A stretch of 64,000 nt of DNA, taken from assembly GCF_001735805.1 (NCBI RefSeq), contig NZ_CP017248.1:9052001-9116000 (forward strand). Reading direction: 5' to 3'. The notes beneath the pieces are model-generated. The model was not told where the DNA came from. It worked only from the letters and a program-made list of their open reading frames with translations, and did not search any database. The position numbers and the translations under genes are program-made. Source of the stretch: Streptomyces fodineus. Lineage in GTDB: Bacteria; Actinomycetota; Actinomycetes; Streptomycetales; Streptomycetaceae. Shown here piece by piece: positions 1 to 7,773 of the stretch; position 1 is the stretch's first letter; the number at the start of each line of letters is the position of its first letter.

Positions 1-281
1 GTGGGGCCCCGGGGTAGGTGAGACGAGGAACAGCCCCCTCCGCGCCACCTCGTCCCGCACGCGACGATCGATCCTCGACACATCCACAGCCATTGCAAGC
101 ACCACCATGCCCACTGGGACCACCCCCGTTGGTGGCCGATCACAGTCTGGGCGGCAGGTCGGACGGAGGCAAGCAGTCGTGGTCAAGTCGATTGCGCAGA
201 GCCGGCGTTGAGACCCTCAACCGGCATGAGAACGGGACCCAGGATCCCGAGGCGGTGTCAAAACTCACCGACAGATGCCGG
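1..281. other. No gene recognised
   Basis: Both strands contain open frames, but their arginine- and proline-rich translations look like out-of-frame GC-rich DNA. I see no convincing coding region, RNA gene or repeat before the stop codon of the first minus-strand gene. Confidence 0.5.
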
Positions 282-714
282 TCAGCGTGCGGGAGGGACG
301 GCGCGGGCCAGGGGGTCCAGGTCTCCGTAGAGGGCGGCGTGGAGTGCGGCGGCGAGTTCGCGGGCTCGTTTCTTCGCTTCGCACGCCGTGCATCATGAAG
401 TAGACCGGTCCCGTGTAGGCGTCCAGGTCGACCTCGTTGCTGTGGACCAGATGGATGATCGCAGCCCGGACTGCATCATTGACGGCGTCGGGGACCGTGT
501 GGCCGGAGCCGGCGGTGAGGGTGTCCGCCTTCACCGTCCACCGCTGGCGTCTTTCGAATTCGATGGCGACGAATACGGCGTTGTGCGCCATGGCATTGCG
601 GTAGGCGTCGTGGAAGGCGTCGGTGCCGGTGGCGTCCGGGATGAGGTGGGCGGGGCAGGGAACCGGCAGCGGCTGCACCAGGGCATTGTGCCAAGAGGTG
701 AGGTCCATGGGCAT
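282..714 (-). pseudogene. Conserved-looking hypothetical gene with a probable frameshift
   Basis: I do not recognise the family. From the ATG at 714 the frame reads as a normal protein (starting MPMDLTSWHN) for about 110 residues, through a segment reading VDLDAYTGPVYFMMHG. The same frame then turns into arginine/proline-rich text typical of wrong-frame Streptomyces DNA and stops at 265. Shifting by one base near position 375 gives a much better ending, EAKKRARELAAALHAALYGD followed by LDPLARAVPPAR and a stop at 282. The start-to-stop distance is one base more than a multiple of three, as expected for a single inserted base. It may be a recent pseudogene or a base-calling error. Function unknown. 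Confidence 0.5.
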
Positions 715-1048
715 CCGGGACACGACGGAGTGATCATCTCTGGTGTGGAGTGGCCGGTGACCGCGGAAGAGGACGTCTGTTCGCTGGCCGGGGGCCCCGG
801 GACTGTGGCGCATTTGCGGGTCCTTGGGCATGCGGTGAGCGGCCCGCCGACGGGGGGACGGCAGGCCGCTCACCAGTCGCATTATGCACTGGCGATCAAG
901 TCGAGGGTGGACTCGAGTTCGATTCCTGAGCCGGGTAAAGCCCAGCTCAGGATTGAAAACAGGCCCTCATGACAGCCAGTTGGTGGTCTCCTGCCTCGAG
1001 GGGCGAGCCTGGCCGGTAACCATCCGGCCGGGCACGCCCCACGCCTTG
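715..1048. other. Intergenic region, no gene seen
   Basis: This is the upstream side of the hypothetical gene at 282-714 and the downstream side of the cold-shock gene. Apart from the hairpin at 1011-1029 no gene, repeat or clear promoter is seen. Confidence 0.5.
1011..1029 (-). terminator. Hairpin downstream of the cold-shock gene
   Basis: GGCCGG at 1011-1016 pairs perfectly with CCGGCC at 1024-1029 around a 7-base loop. It lies 20 bases past the stop codon of the cold-shock gene. There is no strong T run, which is usual for high-GC actinobacterial terminators. Function is inferred from position. Confidence 0.45.
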
Positions 1049-1252
1049 TTACGCGGGGCGGATGTGCTCCGCCTGCGGGCCCTTCTGCCCCTGCGCGACA
1101 TCGAAGGTGACCTTCTGGCCCTCTTCCAGGGAGCGGAAGCCGGAGGCGTCGATGTTCGAGTAGTGGGCGAAGACGTCGGGGCCGCCGCCGTCCTGCTCGA
1201 TGAAGCCGAAGCCCTTTTCCGCGTTGAACCACTTGACGGTGCCGCTGGCCAT
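1049..1252 (-). CDS. Cold-shock protein (CspA family)
   Basis: A 67-residue single cold-shock-domain protein, the usual family size, that binds single-stranded nucleic acid and acts as an RNA chaperone. The start was set at the ATG reading MASGTVKWFNAEKGFGFI. This contains the RNP-1 type motif KGFGFI, and the RNP-2 type motif DVFAHYS follows. A GAGGGAG ribosome site sits just upstream. Longer in-frame extensions to 1384 have no family resemblance. It is a single gene with a leader region of its own and the hairpin at 1011-1029 behind it. Confidence 0.95.
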   Translation of the reverse strand: MASGTVKWFNAEKGFGFIEQDGGGPDVFAHYSNIDASGFRSLEEGQKVTFDVAQGQKGPQAEHIRPA

Positions 1253-1693
1253 GCCTGTCTCCCTCAAGGAATTTCGGACCCCACACCGTGCGGGATCCGG
1301 AGGTGATCGCCTTGGTCCGGAGAGGCGCTGAACAGCAAGAACGCCCGAGACGTGTGTCACGGGCGCTCGGGACTTCGGAACCACGACTACTTGTAGCGAC
1401 GTTACACCGGGCGAGGCCGAAGATCACAGGCCTTATGGGATCGCGTAGGCGAATCTCTAGCGACATGACGGCCGCTATCGGCCGACGTCGAGGCGGTTGC
1501 GGACGGCCTTCTACGCCGGCCCGGTGAGATCGGCGTCCATCGTCCCGTCTGCGCCCTCGCGGACGAGGATCCAGCCCTTCGCCGACTCAAAGCCTCTCAA
1601 GCACCCACCGAACCCGAGTAGGGGCCAGGTCCGGCGCACTTGACGGTCAGCTCAAGAGGCACAGAGGTTTCGGCCTGTTCAGTGCAACGCTGG
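1253..1693. other. Leader/promoter region of the cold-shock gene
   Basis: No gene is convincing here. On the minus strand the region lies between the end of the TetR gene and the start of the cold-shock gene. It holds the hairpin listed at 1342-1365 and presumably the cold-shock promoter. A long untranslated leader is common for cold-shock genes, but no RNA element can be assigned from sequence alone. Confidence 0.4.
1342..1365 (-). terminator. Hairpin with trailing T-rich stretch
   Basis: CGCCCG at 1342-1347 pairs with CGGGCG at 1360-1365 around a 12-base loop. Read on the minus strand it is followed by TTCTTGCTGTT, so it looks like a terminator for transcription from the TetR gene. It could equally be a structure in the cold-shock mRNA leader. 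Confidence 0.35.
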
Positions 1694-2359
1694 TCAGCGG
1701 CGGGGTAGCACGCCCAGGAGGGTTGCGGTCAAGGCCTGCTTCAAATAGTCCTTCAGATCCAAGTGGAAGCGGGCCAGCTCGGGCTCGGCCTCGTAGGCCG
1801 CCTGCAGGCTGGGCGGGGGCGTGCTGTACGCCGACAGCGCGCCGGCCATGAGCATGGTCTGCAGGCTGAAGAGTGTCGCGTTCTCGCCTAGCTCCGGCAG
1901 GTACTTCCGGAGCAGGGCGGTCATGGTTGTCAGGCGGTCCAGGGAGGCGCGCTTGTAGCGTGCCACGACCTCGACGGAGACGTTGTGCTCCAGGACGCTG
2001 CCCTGTGCGCCGAAGAGCTCGCACAGCACCATTCGGCCGGACAGCGAGCGGCTGAGGATCTCGGCCACCGCTGCCGCCCGCTCGGGCATGGGGAGGTCTT
2101 CGTCGATGCCGACGGCCAGCTCCCCAGCCAGCTCCGTCAGCCACTCCCGCAAATAGCGGTCGAGCAGCTCCAGCAGCACCGCCTCGCGAGACTCGAAGTA
2201 GCGCAGCACGTTCGGCTTCGCCAGGCCTACCCGGCGGCTGAGCTCGTTCAGGGTGACCGCGGCCACAGGCATCTCGTCGAGCATCGCCGACGCCATGTCG
2301 AGGATCGCCCGTCGCCGGATCTCCCGCTGCTCTTCGGTTCGCGCCCGCTGGAAAGTCAC
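1694..2359 (-). CDS. TetR-family transcriptional regulator
   Basis: A 221-residue regulator with an N-terminal TetR DNA-binding domain (about residues 12-60; the recognition-helix region reads LAKPNVLRYFESREAVLLEL) and an all-helical ligand domain behind it. The start is a GTG just after GGGGAG. It is divergent from the dehydrogenase gene at 2467. The 107-bp gap holds three copies of a 12-13 bp operator, so it very probably represses both its own promoter and the dehydrogenase. The natural ligand is not visible from sequence. It is likely related to the substrate or product of the dehydrogenase. Confidence 0.9.
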   Translation of the reverse strand: MTFQRARTEEQREIRRRAILDMASAMLDEMPVAAVTLNELSRRVGLAKPNVLRYFESREAVLLELLDRYLREWLTELAGELAVGIDEDLPMPERAAAVAEILSRSLSGRMVLCELFGAQGSVLEHNVSVEVVARYKRASLDRLTTMTALLRKYLPELGENATLFSLQTMLMAGALSAYSTPPPSLQAAYEAEPELARFHLDLKDYLKQALTATLLGVLPRR

Positions 2360-2378
2360 GCTCCCCAGTCTAGATTAA

Positions 2379-2444
2379 GTACCTTCGGTACGTTGACAAA
2401 GTACCGAAGGTACCTTAACGTCGAACACAAGATACCTTCGGTAC
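2379..2444. promoter_or_regulatory. Three-copy operator array between tetR-type gene and dehydrogenase
   Basis: The motif GTACCTTCGGTAC occurs at 2379-2391. Its reverse complement GTACCGAAGGTAC is at 2401-2413, and a 12-base copy TACCTTCGGTAC is at 2433-2444. Each is an inverted repeat (GTACC / GGTAC) around a 3-base centre. The copies are spaced about two and three helical turns apart. This is the expected binding site of the divergent TetR-family regulator. Confidence 0.85.
2393..2421 (+). promoter_or_regulatory. Probable promoter of the dehydrogenase gene
   Basis: TTGACA at 2393-2398 and TAACGT at 2416-2421 are separated by 17 bases, a good sigma-70-type match. The central operator copy (2401-2413) fills the spacer, so repressor binding would directly block polymerase. 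Confidence 0.7.
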
Positions 2445-2466
2445 TTTAGGCGACTGGGAGTCTGGC

Positions 2467-3414
2467 GTGGGCAAGAAGTGGACAACGGCGAACATTCCGG
2501 ACCAGCGCGGGCGGGTGGCCGTGGTGACCGGGGCCAACACCGGATTGGGGTACGAGACCGCCAAGGCGCTCGCCGAGCACGGGGCGTCCGTGGTTCTCGC
2601 CGTGCGCAATGTCGAAAAGGGCGAGCAGGCCGCGGCCTGCATGCCCGGCGACGTGACCGTGCAGGCGCTGGACCTGACCTTGCTCGACTCCGTGCGGACC
2701 GCGGCGGCGGCGCTGCACTCCCGGCTCGACCGGATCGACCTGCTGATCAACAACGCCGGCGTGATGTACACCCCGAAGCAGGCCACCGCCGACGGCTTCG
2801 AGATGCAGTTCGGCACCAACCACCTCGGCCACTTCGCGCTCACCGGGCTGCTGCTTGACCTGATGCTGCCGGTGCCCGGCTCACGCGTGGTGACGGTCAG
2901 CAGCACCGGCCACCGCATCCAGGCCGCGATCCACTTCGACGACCTGCACTGGGAGCGGTCCTACAGCCGGGCCGCCGCCTACGGTCAGTCCAAGCTGGCC
3001 AACCTGATGTTCACCTACGAGCTGCAGCGCCGGCTCGCCGCGCACGGCACCACCGTCGCCGTCGCCGCCCATCCCGGCGTGTCCAACACCGACCTCATCC
3101 GCCACACCCCCGCCGCGCTCCGCCTGCCCGTCACCTGGCTCGCGCCGCTGATCACCCAGACACCGGCCATGGGCGCCCTGCCCACCCTGCGCGCCGCCAC
3201 CGACCCCGGCGCGCTCGGCGGCCAGTACTACGGCCCCGGCGGGCGCAACGAGGTCAAGGGCCACCCCCGGCTGGTCACCTCCAGCCCGGAGTCGTACGAG
3301 GTGGCCGTCCAGCAGCGGCTGTGGGCCGTCTCCGAAGACCTCACCGGCGTGAAGTTCCCCGTCCTTCAGCCCCAGCAGAACTCGGTTCCCTCCGGATCGG
3401 CCATCACGATGTAG
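2467..3414 (+). CDS. Short-chain dehydrogenase/reductase (SDR)
   Basis: A 315-residue NAD(P)-dependent oxidoreductase of the retinol-dehydrogenase-like SDR group. The glycine-rich cofactor motif TGANTGLG is near residue 20, NNAG near residue 95, the catalytic serine lies in VSSTGH and the catalytic pair in YGQSK. The start is the GTG at 2467, six bases after GGGAG. The natural substrate cannot be read from sequence. Control by the divergent TetR regulator through three operators suggests an inducible detoxification or lipid/ketone reduction role. Confidence 0.9.
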   Translation: MGKKWTTANIPDQRGRVAVVTGANTGLGYETAKALAEHGASVVLAVRNVEKGEQAAACMPGDVTVQALDLTLLDSVRTAAAALHSRLDRIDLLINNAGVMYTPKQATADGFEMQFGTNHLGHFALTGLLLDLMLPVPGSRVVTVSSTGHRIQAAIHFDDLHWERSYSRAAAYGQSKLANLMFTYELQRRLAAHGTTVAVAAHPGVSNTDLIRHTPAALRLPVTWLAPLITQTPAMGALPTLRAATDPGALGGQYYGPGGRNEVKGHPRLVTSSPESYEVAVQQRLWAVSEDLTGVKFPVLQPQQNSVPSGSAITM

Positions 3415-3453
3415 CCCGCGCCGGTAGGAGGCGCTGGCTCGTCCGGCGCTCCG

Positions 3454-3635
3454 CCGCCCGACGCGATCGAGAAGAGCCGCTACCGGAACATGCGGGAGCC
3501 GCGTCCGCGTAGCGGTGAGACGGTGAGCAGCCGAATGCTCTTCGTCTTCGATACCGAGCGGCGGGCCAGGCCGCGCACCTGTACGCGATCGGCGGCGAGC
3601 TGACCGTAGCTGCCACCTGGGAAACCTCTCGGTGA
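3454..3635 (+). pseudogene. Remnant of a RelE/HigB-like toxin fused to the tail of an antitoxin
   Basis: One frame reads AIEKSRYRNMREPR...SSRMLFVFDTERRA, resembling the middle of phage Gp49/HigB-type RelE-fold toxins (pattern NM.ELR....R.LFVFDP.R.A). In the next frame the text continues AAHLYAIGGELTVAATW and stops at 3635, resembling the C-terminal tail of HTH antitoxins (A.GG.L...A.F). The rest of both genes is missing. I infer a type II toxin-antitoxin pair destroyed by deletion, with an insertion sequence now beginning nine bases later. Family assignment is from pattern memory only. Confidence 0.45.
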
Positions 3636-3643
3636 GGCTGTAA

Positions 3644-4494
3644 GACGTCGTCTCATTTGGTGAGTCGGCGGTAGCAGATGAGGTTGCAGGCAATGGCGGT
3701 GAAGGCCAGGAAGTGCTCGGCCTTGCGTTCGTAGCGTCGGTGCAAACGGCGGCAGCCGCCCAGCCAGGACATCGTGCGCTCGATCGTCCAGCGATGCCGG
3801 CCCAGCCGGGTGGAGGACTCGATGCCCTTGCGGGCGATGCGGTGCCGGATGCCTCGCTGGCGTAGCCATCGGCGCAGGTGGTCGTAGTCGTAGCCCTTGT
3901 CCGCGTGCAGCTTGGCGGGCCGTCGTCGGCGCGGGCCGCGGCGGGATCGGATCGGCGGGATGCCGCACACGAGTGGCTCGAGTGCCTGGCTGTCGTGCAG
4001 GTTCGCGCCGGAAATCCCGATGGAGAGGGGTAAACCGGTCCGCTCGGTGATCAAGTGGATCTTCGAGCCTTTCTTGCCCCGGTCCACAGGATTCGGACCT
4101 GTCAGGTCCCCCCTTTCAGGGCCCGCATGTTCACCGAGTCGATGGCGCAGCGCGACCAGTCAAGCTCTCCGCGCGAGCCCAGCTCGTCGAGGATGAGGCG
4201 GTGCAGCTTCGCCCAGACCCGGGCGGCGGTCCACTCGGTGAAGCGCCGGTGCGCAGTCGGCCCCGACGGGCCGAAGACCGGCGGCAACTGCCGCCAGGTA
4301 CAGCCTGTCGTGGCCACGAAGATGATCGCGGCCAGCACCTCACGATCCCCATACCGGCGCCGACCACCACCCTGCGGCCGCGATGGAGCAGGCGGTACCA
4401 CCCGCTGGAACAGCTCCCACAACTCGTCCGGCACCATGCGCTCGACCATCACCACACGGTGCAGATTACCCAGCGATCCAAATGAGACGACGTC
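3644..4494 (-). mobile_element. IS5-type insertion sequence (IS427-like), element 1
   Basis: An 851-bp element bounded by perfect inverted repeats (GACGTCGTCTCATTTGG at 3644-3660 and its complement at 4478-4494) and flanked by the direct repeat TAA at 3641-3643 and 4495-4497. A TNA target duplication and two overlapping transposase frames are typical of the IS427 group of the IS5 family. Both ends and both frames look intact, so it may still be active. Confidence 0.9.
3653..4455 (-). CDS. IS5-family transposase, two frames joined by -1 frameshift
   Basis: This DDE transposase is encoded as an N-terminal frame (4455 down to 4102, starting MVMVERMVPDELWELF) and a C-terminal frame (ending at 3653). 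A slippery AAAGGGGGG near 4105-4115 would shift ribosomes by -1 to give the fused enzyme. The first catalytic Asp is in AIDSVNMRA, the second in HADKGYD and the Glu in RWTIERT. Without frameshifting the first product stops at ALKGGT. The enzyme cuts and joins the element ends. Confidence 0.85.
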
Positions 4495-4499
4495 TAAGA

Positions 4500-5380
4500 G
4501 GTCCTAACAAAGGCGTTGGACGTGGCGGTGGGTGATGAGGCAGGTGGCGAGGCCGAGGAAGGCTTCGTGGATGTCGCCTCGTCGTTCCCAGCGGATGCGC
4601 AGGCGGCGGGAGCCGTGGAGCCAGGAGATGGTCCGCTCGACGACCCAGCGGAAGGTGCCCAGGCCAGTGCCGTGCTGTCGGCCGCGTTCGGCGATGACGG
4701 GGCGGATGCCCCGCTGCCAGAGCAGTCGTCGGTACTGGTCGTGGTCGTAGCCGCGGTCTGCGAACAGCATGTCAGGCCGGCGCCTGGGTCGGCCGACAAG
4801 CCCGGCGACGGCCGGGACCTTGTCCAGCAACGGCAGCAGTTGGGTGACGTCGTTGCGGTTGCCGCCGGTCAGCGACACCGCGAGTGGGATGCCCTGACCG
4901 TCGGTGAGGATGTGGTGCTTGCTGCCCGGCCGTGCGCGGTCGACCGGGCTGGGACCGCTCTTGGGCCCCGCCGGGCCGCCCGCACGTGGGAGGAATCGAT
5001 CACCGCCCGCGACCAGTCCAGCTTCTTCGCCGACCGCAGCTTCTTCAGCAGCACCAGGTGGAGTTCATCCCACACGCCGGCCTCGGTCCAAGCGGCCAGA
5101 CGGCGCCAGCAGGTCATGCCCGAACCGAAGCCCAGCTCCTGGGGCAGGTACTCCCACTGGATCCCGGTGTGCAGCACGAACAAGATCCCGCACAGGGCCT
5201 GCCGGTCCGGAACCCGTGGACGGCCTGAGACCAGCTTCGGCCCTGGCTCTGGTAACAACGGCTCAACCAGCGACCACAGTTCATCCGACACGACCCATGG
5301 TCGCGACTGACGCTTTCCCACGACCAGACCAACGAGCAGTCCCGCCGATAGTCATATGATCAACGACTTCTGTTAGGGCC
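4500..5380 (-). mobile_element. IS5-type insertion sequence, element 2
   Basis: An 881-bp element with 10-bp imperfect ends, GGTCCTAACA at 4500-4509 against TGTTAGGGCC at 5371-5380 (one mismatch). It lies directly against element 1. Its left end begins only five bases after the right inverted repeat of element 1. A clean target duplication cannot be assigned: TAA lies on the left and TTA on the right, a few bases outside the repeats. The exact outer base is therefore uncertain by 2-3 positions. Confidence 0.75.
4504..5321 (-). CDS. IS5-family transposase, two overlapping frames
   Basis: The N-terminal frame starts at 5321 (MGKRQSRPWVVSDELW) and carries the first catalytic Asp in VIDSSHVRA. 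The C-terminal frame ends at 4504 with FADRGYD and RWVVERT carrying the remaining catalytic residues. The family sequence moves from one frame to the other near GGGGCCCAAG at about 4960-4970, a -1 shift. This may be programmed frameshifting or a single-base loss. If it is a loss, the element is dead. Confidence 0.75.
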
Positions 5381-5386
5381 AGTTAG

Positions 5387-6783
5387 TACTCCAGTCAGAA
5401 ATAGTGTCCTGAGCTGGATCTTCTCGTTGTCCCGGCGTGGAGGGGATTACTGAAGTCGAGGGCTGGGCCGAGGAGTTGGAGTCGGTCTTCGCGCTGGTGG
5501 CGGGTCGGTTCGGGCGGGCGGACCTGCGGTGGCGGATGCGGGACTACGTCCGTGGCCTGCTGGCGCCGGTGGGTCGGAAGAACGGCTGGCAACTAGGCCG
5601 AGTGCGCAGGACATCGCGACCCTGCTGGACTGCAACATCTGCTCAACGGTGCGCGCTGGGACGCCGATGCCGTTCGAGACGACCTGAGGCAGTACGTCGG
5701 CGAACGGCTGGGTCCGGGCGGAGTGCTGATCATCGATGACACCGGGTTCATCAAGAAGGGCACCACGTCGGCCGGGGTGTCCCGGCAGTACACCTTCACG
5801 TCCGGAAAGATCGACAACTGCCAGATCGGTGTCTTCGCGGCCTACGCCACCGTCCAGGGCAGAGCGCTCGTCGACCGTGAGCTCTACCTGCCCAAGTCCT
5901 GGACCAAGGATCGAGAGCGGTGCCGGGAAGCGAAGATCCCCGATGAACGTACCTTCGCGACCAAGGGCGAGCTGGCCAGGGAATTGGTCCGGCGCTGTCT
6001 CGCCGCGGGCCTGCCCGTTGCATGGGTGACCGCCGAGGCTTACGGACAGGACTGGTCCTTCCGCCGCCTGCTCGAACAGCTCGACGTCGGCTATGTCGTG
6101 GCGGTGCCGGAGTCCCAGCAGATCAAGTCCCTGGCCGGCATCTGGCGCATCGACCAGCTCATCGACGAAGCGCCCGACGACGCCTGGCAGCGGCTGTCCT
6201 GCGGCGACGGGGCCAAGGGACCACGCGTCTACGACTGGGCCGCGGCCAAACTGCCCGCCAACATCATCTTCGACCCGGACCCACCCACCCATCACCGCTG
6301 GGTGATGGCCCGACGCAGTCTGTCCGACCCCAGCGAGCTTGCCTACTACCTCGCCTACGCACCCGTCGGCGTCGAGATCGCCGAACTGGCCCGCGTTTGC
6401 CGGCTCACGCTGGGCCGTCGAGGAATGTTTCCAGGCCGCGAAGAACCAATGCGGCCTGGACGAATACGAGGTCCGACGCTACGTGGGCTGGTACCGGCAC
6501 ATCACCCTGGCCATGCTCGCCCACGCCTTCCTCGCTGTCCTCGCAGCCCGGACCCAGGACACCGCAAAGGGGGCGGCAGAAACGACACCACCAGCCTCAT
6601 CCCCCTCACCGTGGCAGAGATCCGGCGCCTCCTGGACACTCTCCTGCCCCACCCCAGACCCCACCAGGACCGACGACTCCACACACTGAACTGGTCCCAC
6701 TGGCGCAGACACCACCAAGCCATCGCCCGCCGCTGCCACTACCGAAGAAGAACCAGCTCAGGACACGATTTCTGACTGGAGTA
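5387..6783 (+). mobile_element. IS701-type insertion sequence, element 3 (degenerate)
   Basis: A 1397-bp element with 31-bp inverted repeats at 5387-5417 and 6753-6783 that differ at one position. TTAG lies at 5383-5386 and again at 6784-6787, matching the 4-bp YTAR target duplications of the IS701 family. The last G of the right copy is also the first base of element 4. The transposase gene inside is frameshifted. Confidence 0.85.
5437..6775 (+). pseudogene. IS701-family transposase, frameshifted
   Basis: The frame opens with a GTG at 5437 (MEGITEVEGWAEELESVF) and is broken near 5598. There the next frame continues AECAGHRDPAGLQHLLNGAR and leads into the catalytic block VLIIDDTGFIKKGTTSAGVS at about 5720. 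A second shift near 6405 moves into WAVEECFQAAKNQCGLDEYE, and a third near 6570 into LIPLTVAEIRRLLDTLL. Three single-base shifts leave no route to a full enzyme, so the element can move only if a transposase is supplied elsewhere. Confidence 0.85.
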
Positions 6784-6786
6784 TTA

Positions 6787-7651
6787 GACGGTGTCCTATG
6801 TGGCGGCGGCTCGTTGAGCCTCGCATGGGGCGGGGTACGTGGAGTTGGATTGTTCCGGACGGGCTGTGGGAGATCGCGAAGCCGCTGATCCCGCCGTCGA
6901 AGGTGCGGCCGCAGGGCGGCGGGACACAGTACACGTCTGATGAGACGCTGTTCGCGGCCATCATCTACGTCCTGGTCAGCGGCTGTGCCTGGCGGGCCCT
7001 GCCACCCTGCTTCGGCATCTCGAATTCGACGGCTCATCGCCGGTTCCTCATCTGGTCCAGAGCCGGAGTCTGGGGCCGCTTGCACGAGGCCGTGCTGCAT
7101 CGGCTCGACGACGCGGGCCTGATCGATGTCACCCGCGTTGTCCTCGACTCCGCCCACGTCAGGGCGAAAAAGGGGGCGAACACACAGGTCCGAGCCCCGT
7201 GGACCGGGGCAAGCCGGGTTACAAGATGCACGTCCTGTCGGACGCGAACGGACTGCCCCTACTCGTCGGCGTCTCAGCCGCCAACGTCCACGACAGCGAA
7301 GCACTGAAGCCGATGGTGGCCGGTCACCAAACGAAACACGACCCCCACCGCGGCCGACACTTCAAGCCCCAACGACTCCATGCCGACAAGGCCTACGACG
7401 TGCCTCACCTGCGTAAATGGTTACGTGGTAAGCGGATCGGAGTGCGCATCGCCCGCAAAGGTGTCGAGTCCAGCGAGCGATTGGGACGCCGGAGATGGGT
7501 CATCGAACGCACCCCCTCCTGGCTGACCGGCTACCGCCGGCTCAACCACCGCTACGAGCGTCATCCCCGCAACTACCTCGCCTTTCTCGGGCTCGCCGCA
7601 GCCATCTGCTGCTACAAGCGACTCGTCCGCCCCACCACATAGGACACCGTC
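6787..7651 (+). mobile_element. IS5-type insertion sequence (IS427-like), element 4
   Basis: An 865-bp element with perfect 17-bp inverted repeats, GACGGTGTCCTATGTGG at 6787-6803 and its complement at 7635-7651. It is flanked by TTA at 6784-6786 and 7652-7654. It landed precisely in the target duplication at the right end of the IS701-type element, so it is younger than that insertion. Ends and both transposase frames look intact. Confidence 0.9.
6825..7642 (+). CDS. IS5-family transposase, two frames joined by -1 frameshift
   Basis: The first frame (ATG at 6825; an ATG at 6798 inside the end repeat is also possible) reads MGRGTWSWIVPDGLWEIAKP and carries Asp in VLDSAHVRA. The second frame, ending at 7642, carries HADKAYD and RWVIERT. 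The frames meet at AAAAAGGGGG around 7167-7175, a classic slippery site for a -1 shift. The gene contains a TTA leucine codon (in KWLRGK), so translation in Streptomyces may depend on the bldA tRNA. Confidence 0.85.
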
Positions 7652-7773
7652 TTAAGTGGTCTACGCCGAGAGGTCCGCCGAACGGGATCTCCGCTAGGTG
7701 TTCCCAGGCAAGGGTCTTCGCCTCCGGGTTCGGGAGCCACGCGAAGTCTTGCGCTTCAGCTACCGTTGCTCCC

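Noticed and set aside
388..972. Plus-strand open frame overlapping the first hypothetical gene
   Set aside because: The translation has shadow-frame composition, and the minus-strand frame is better supported.
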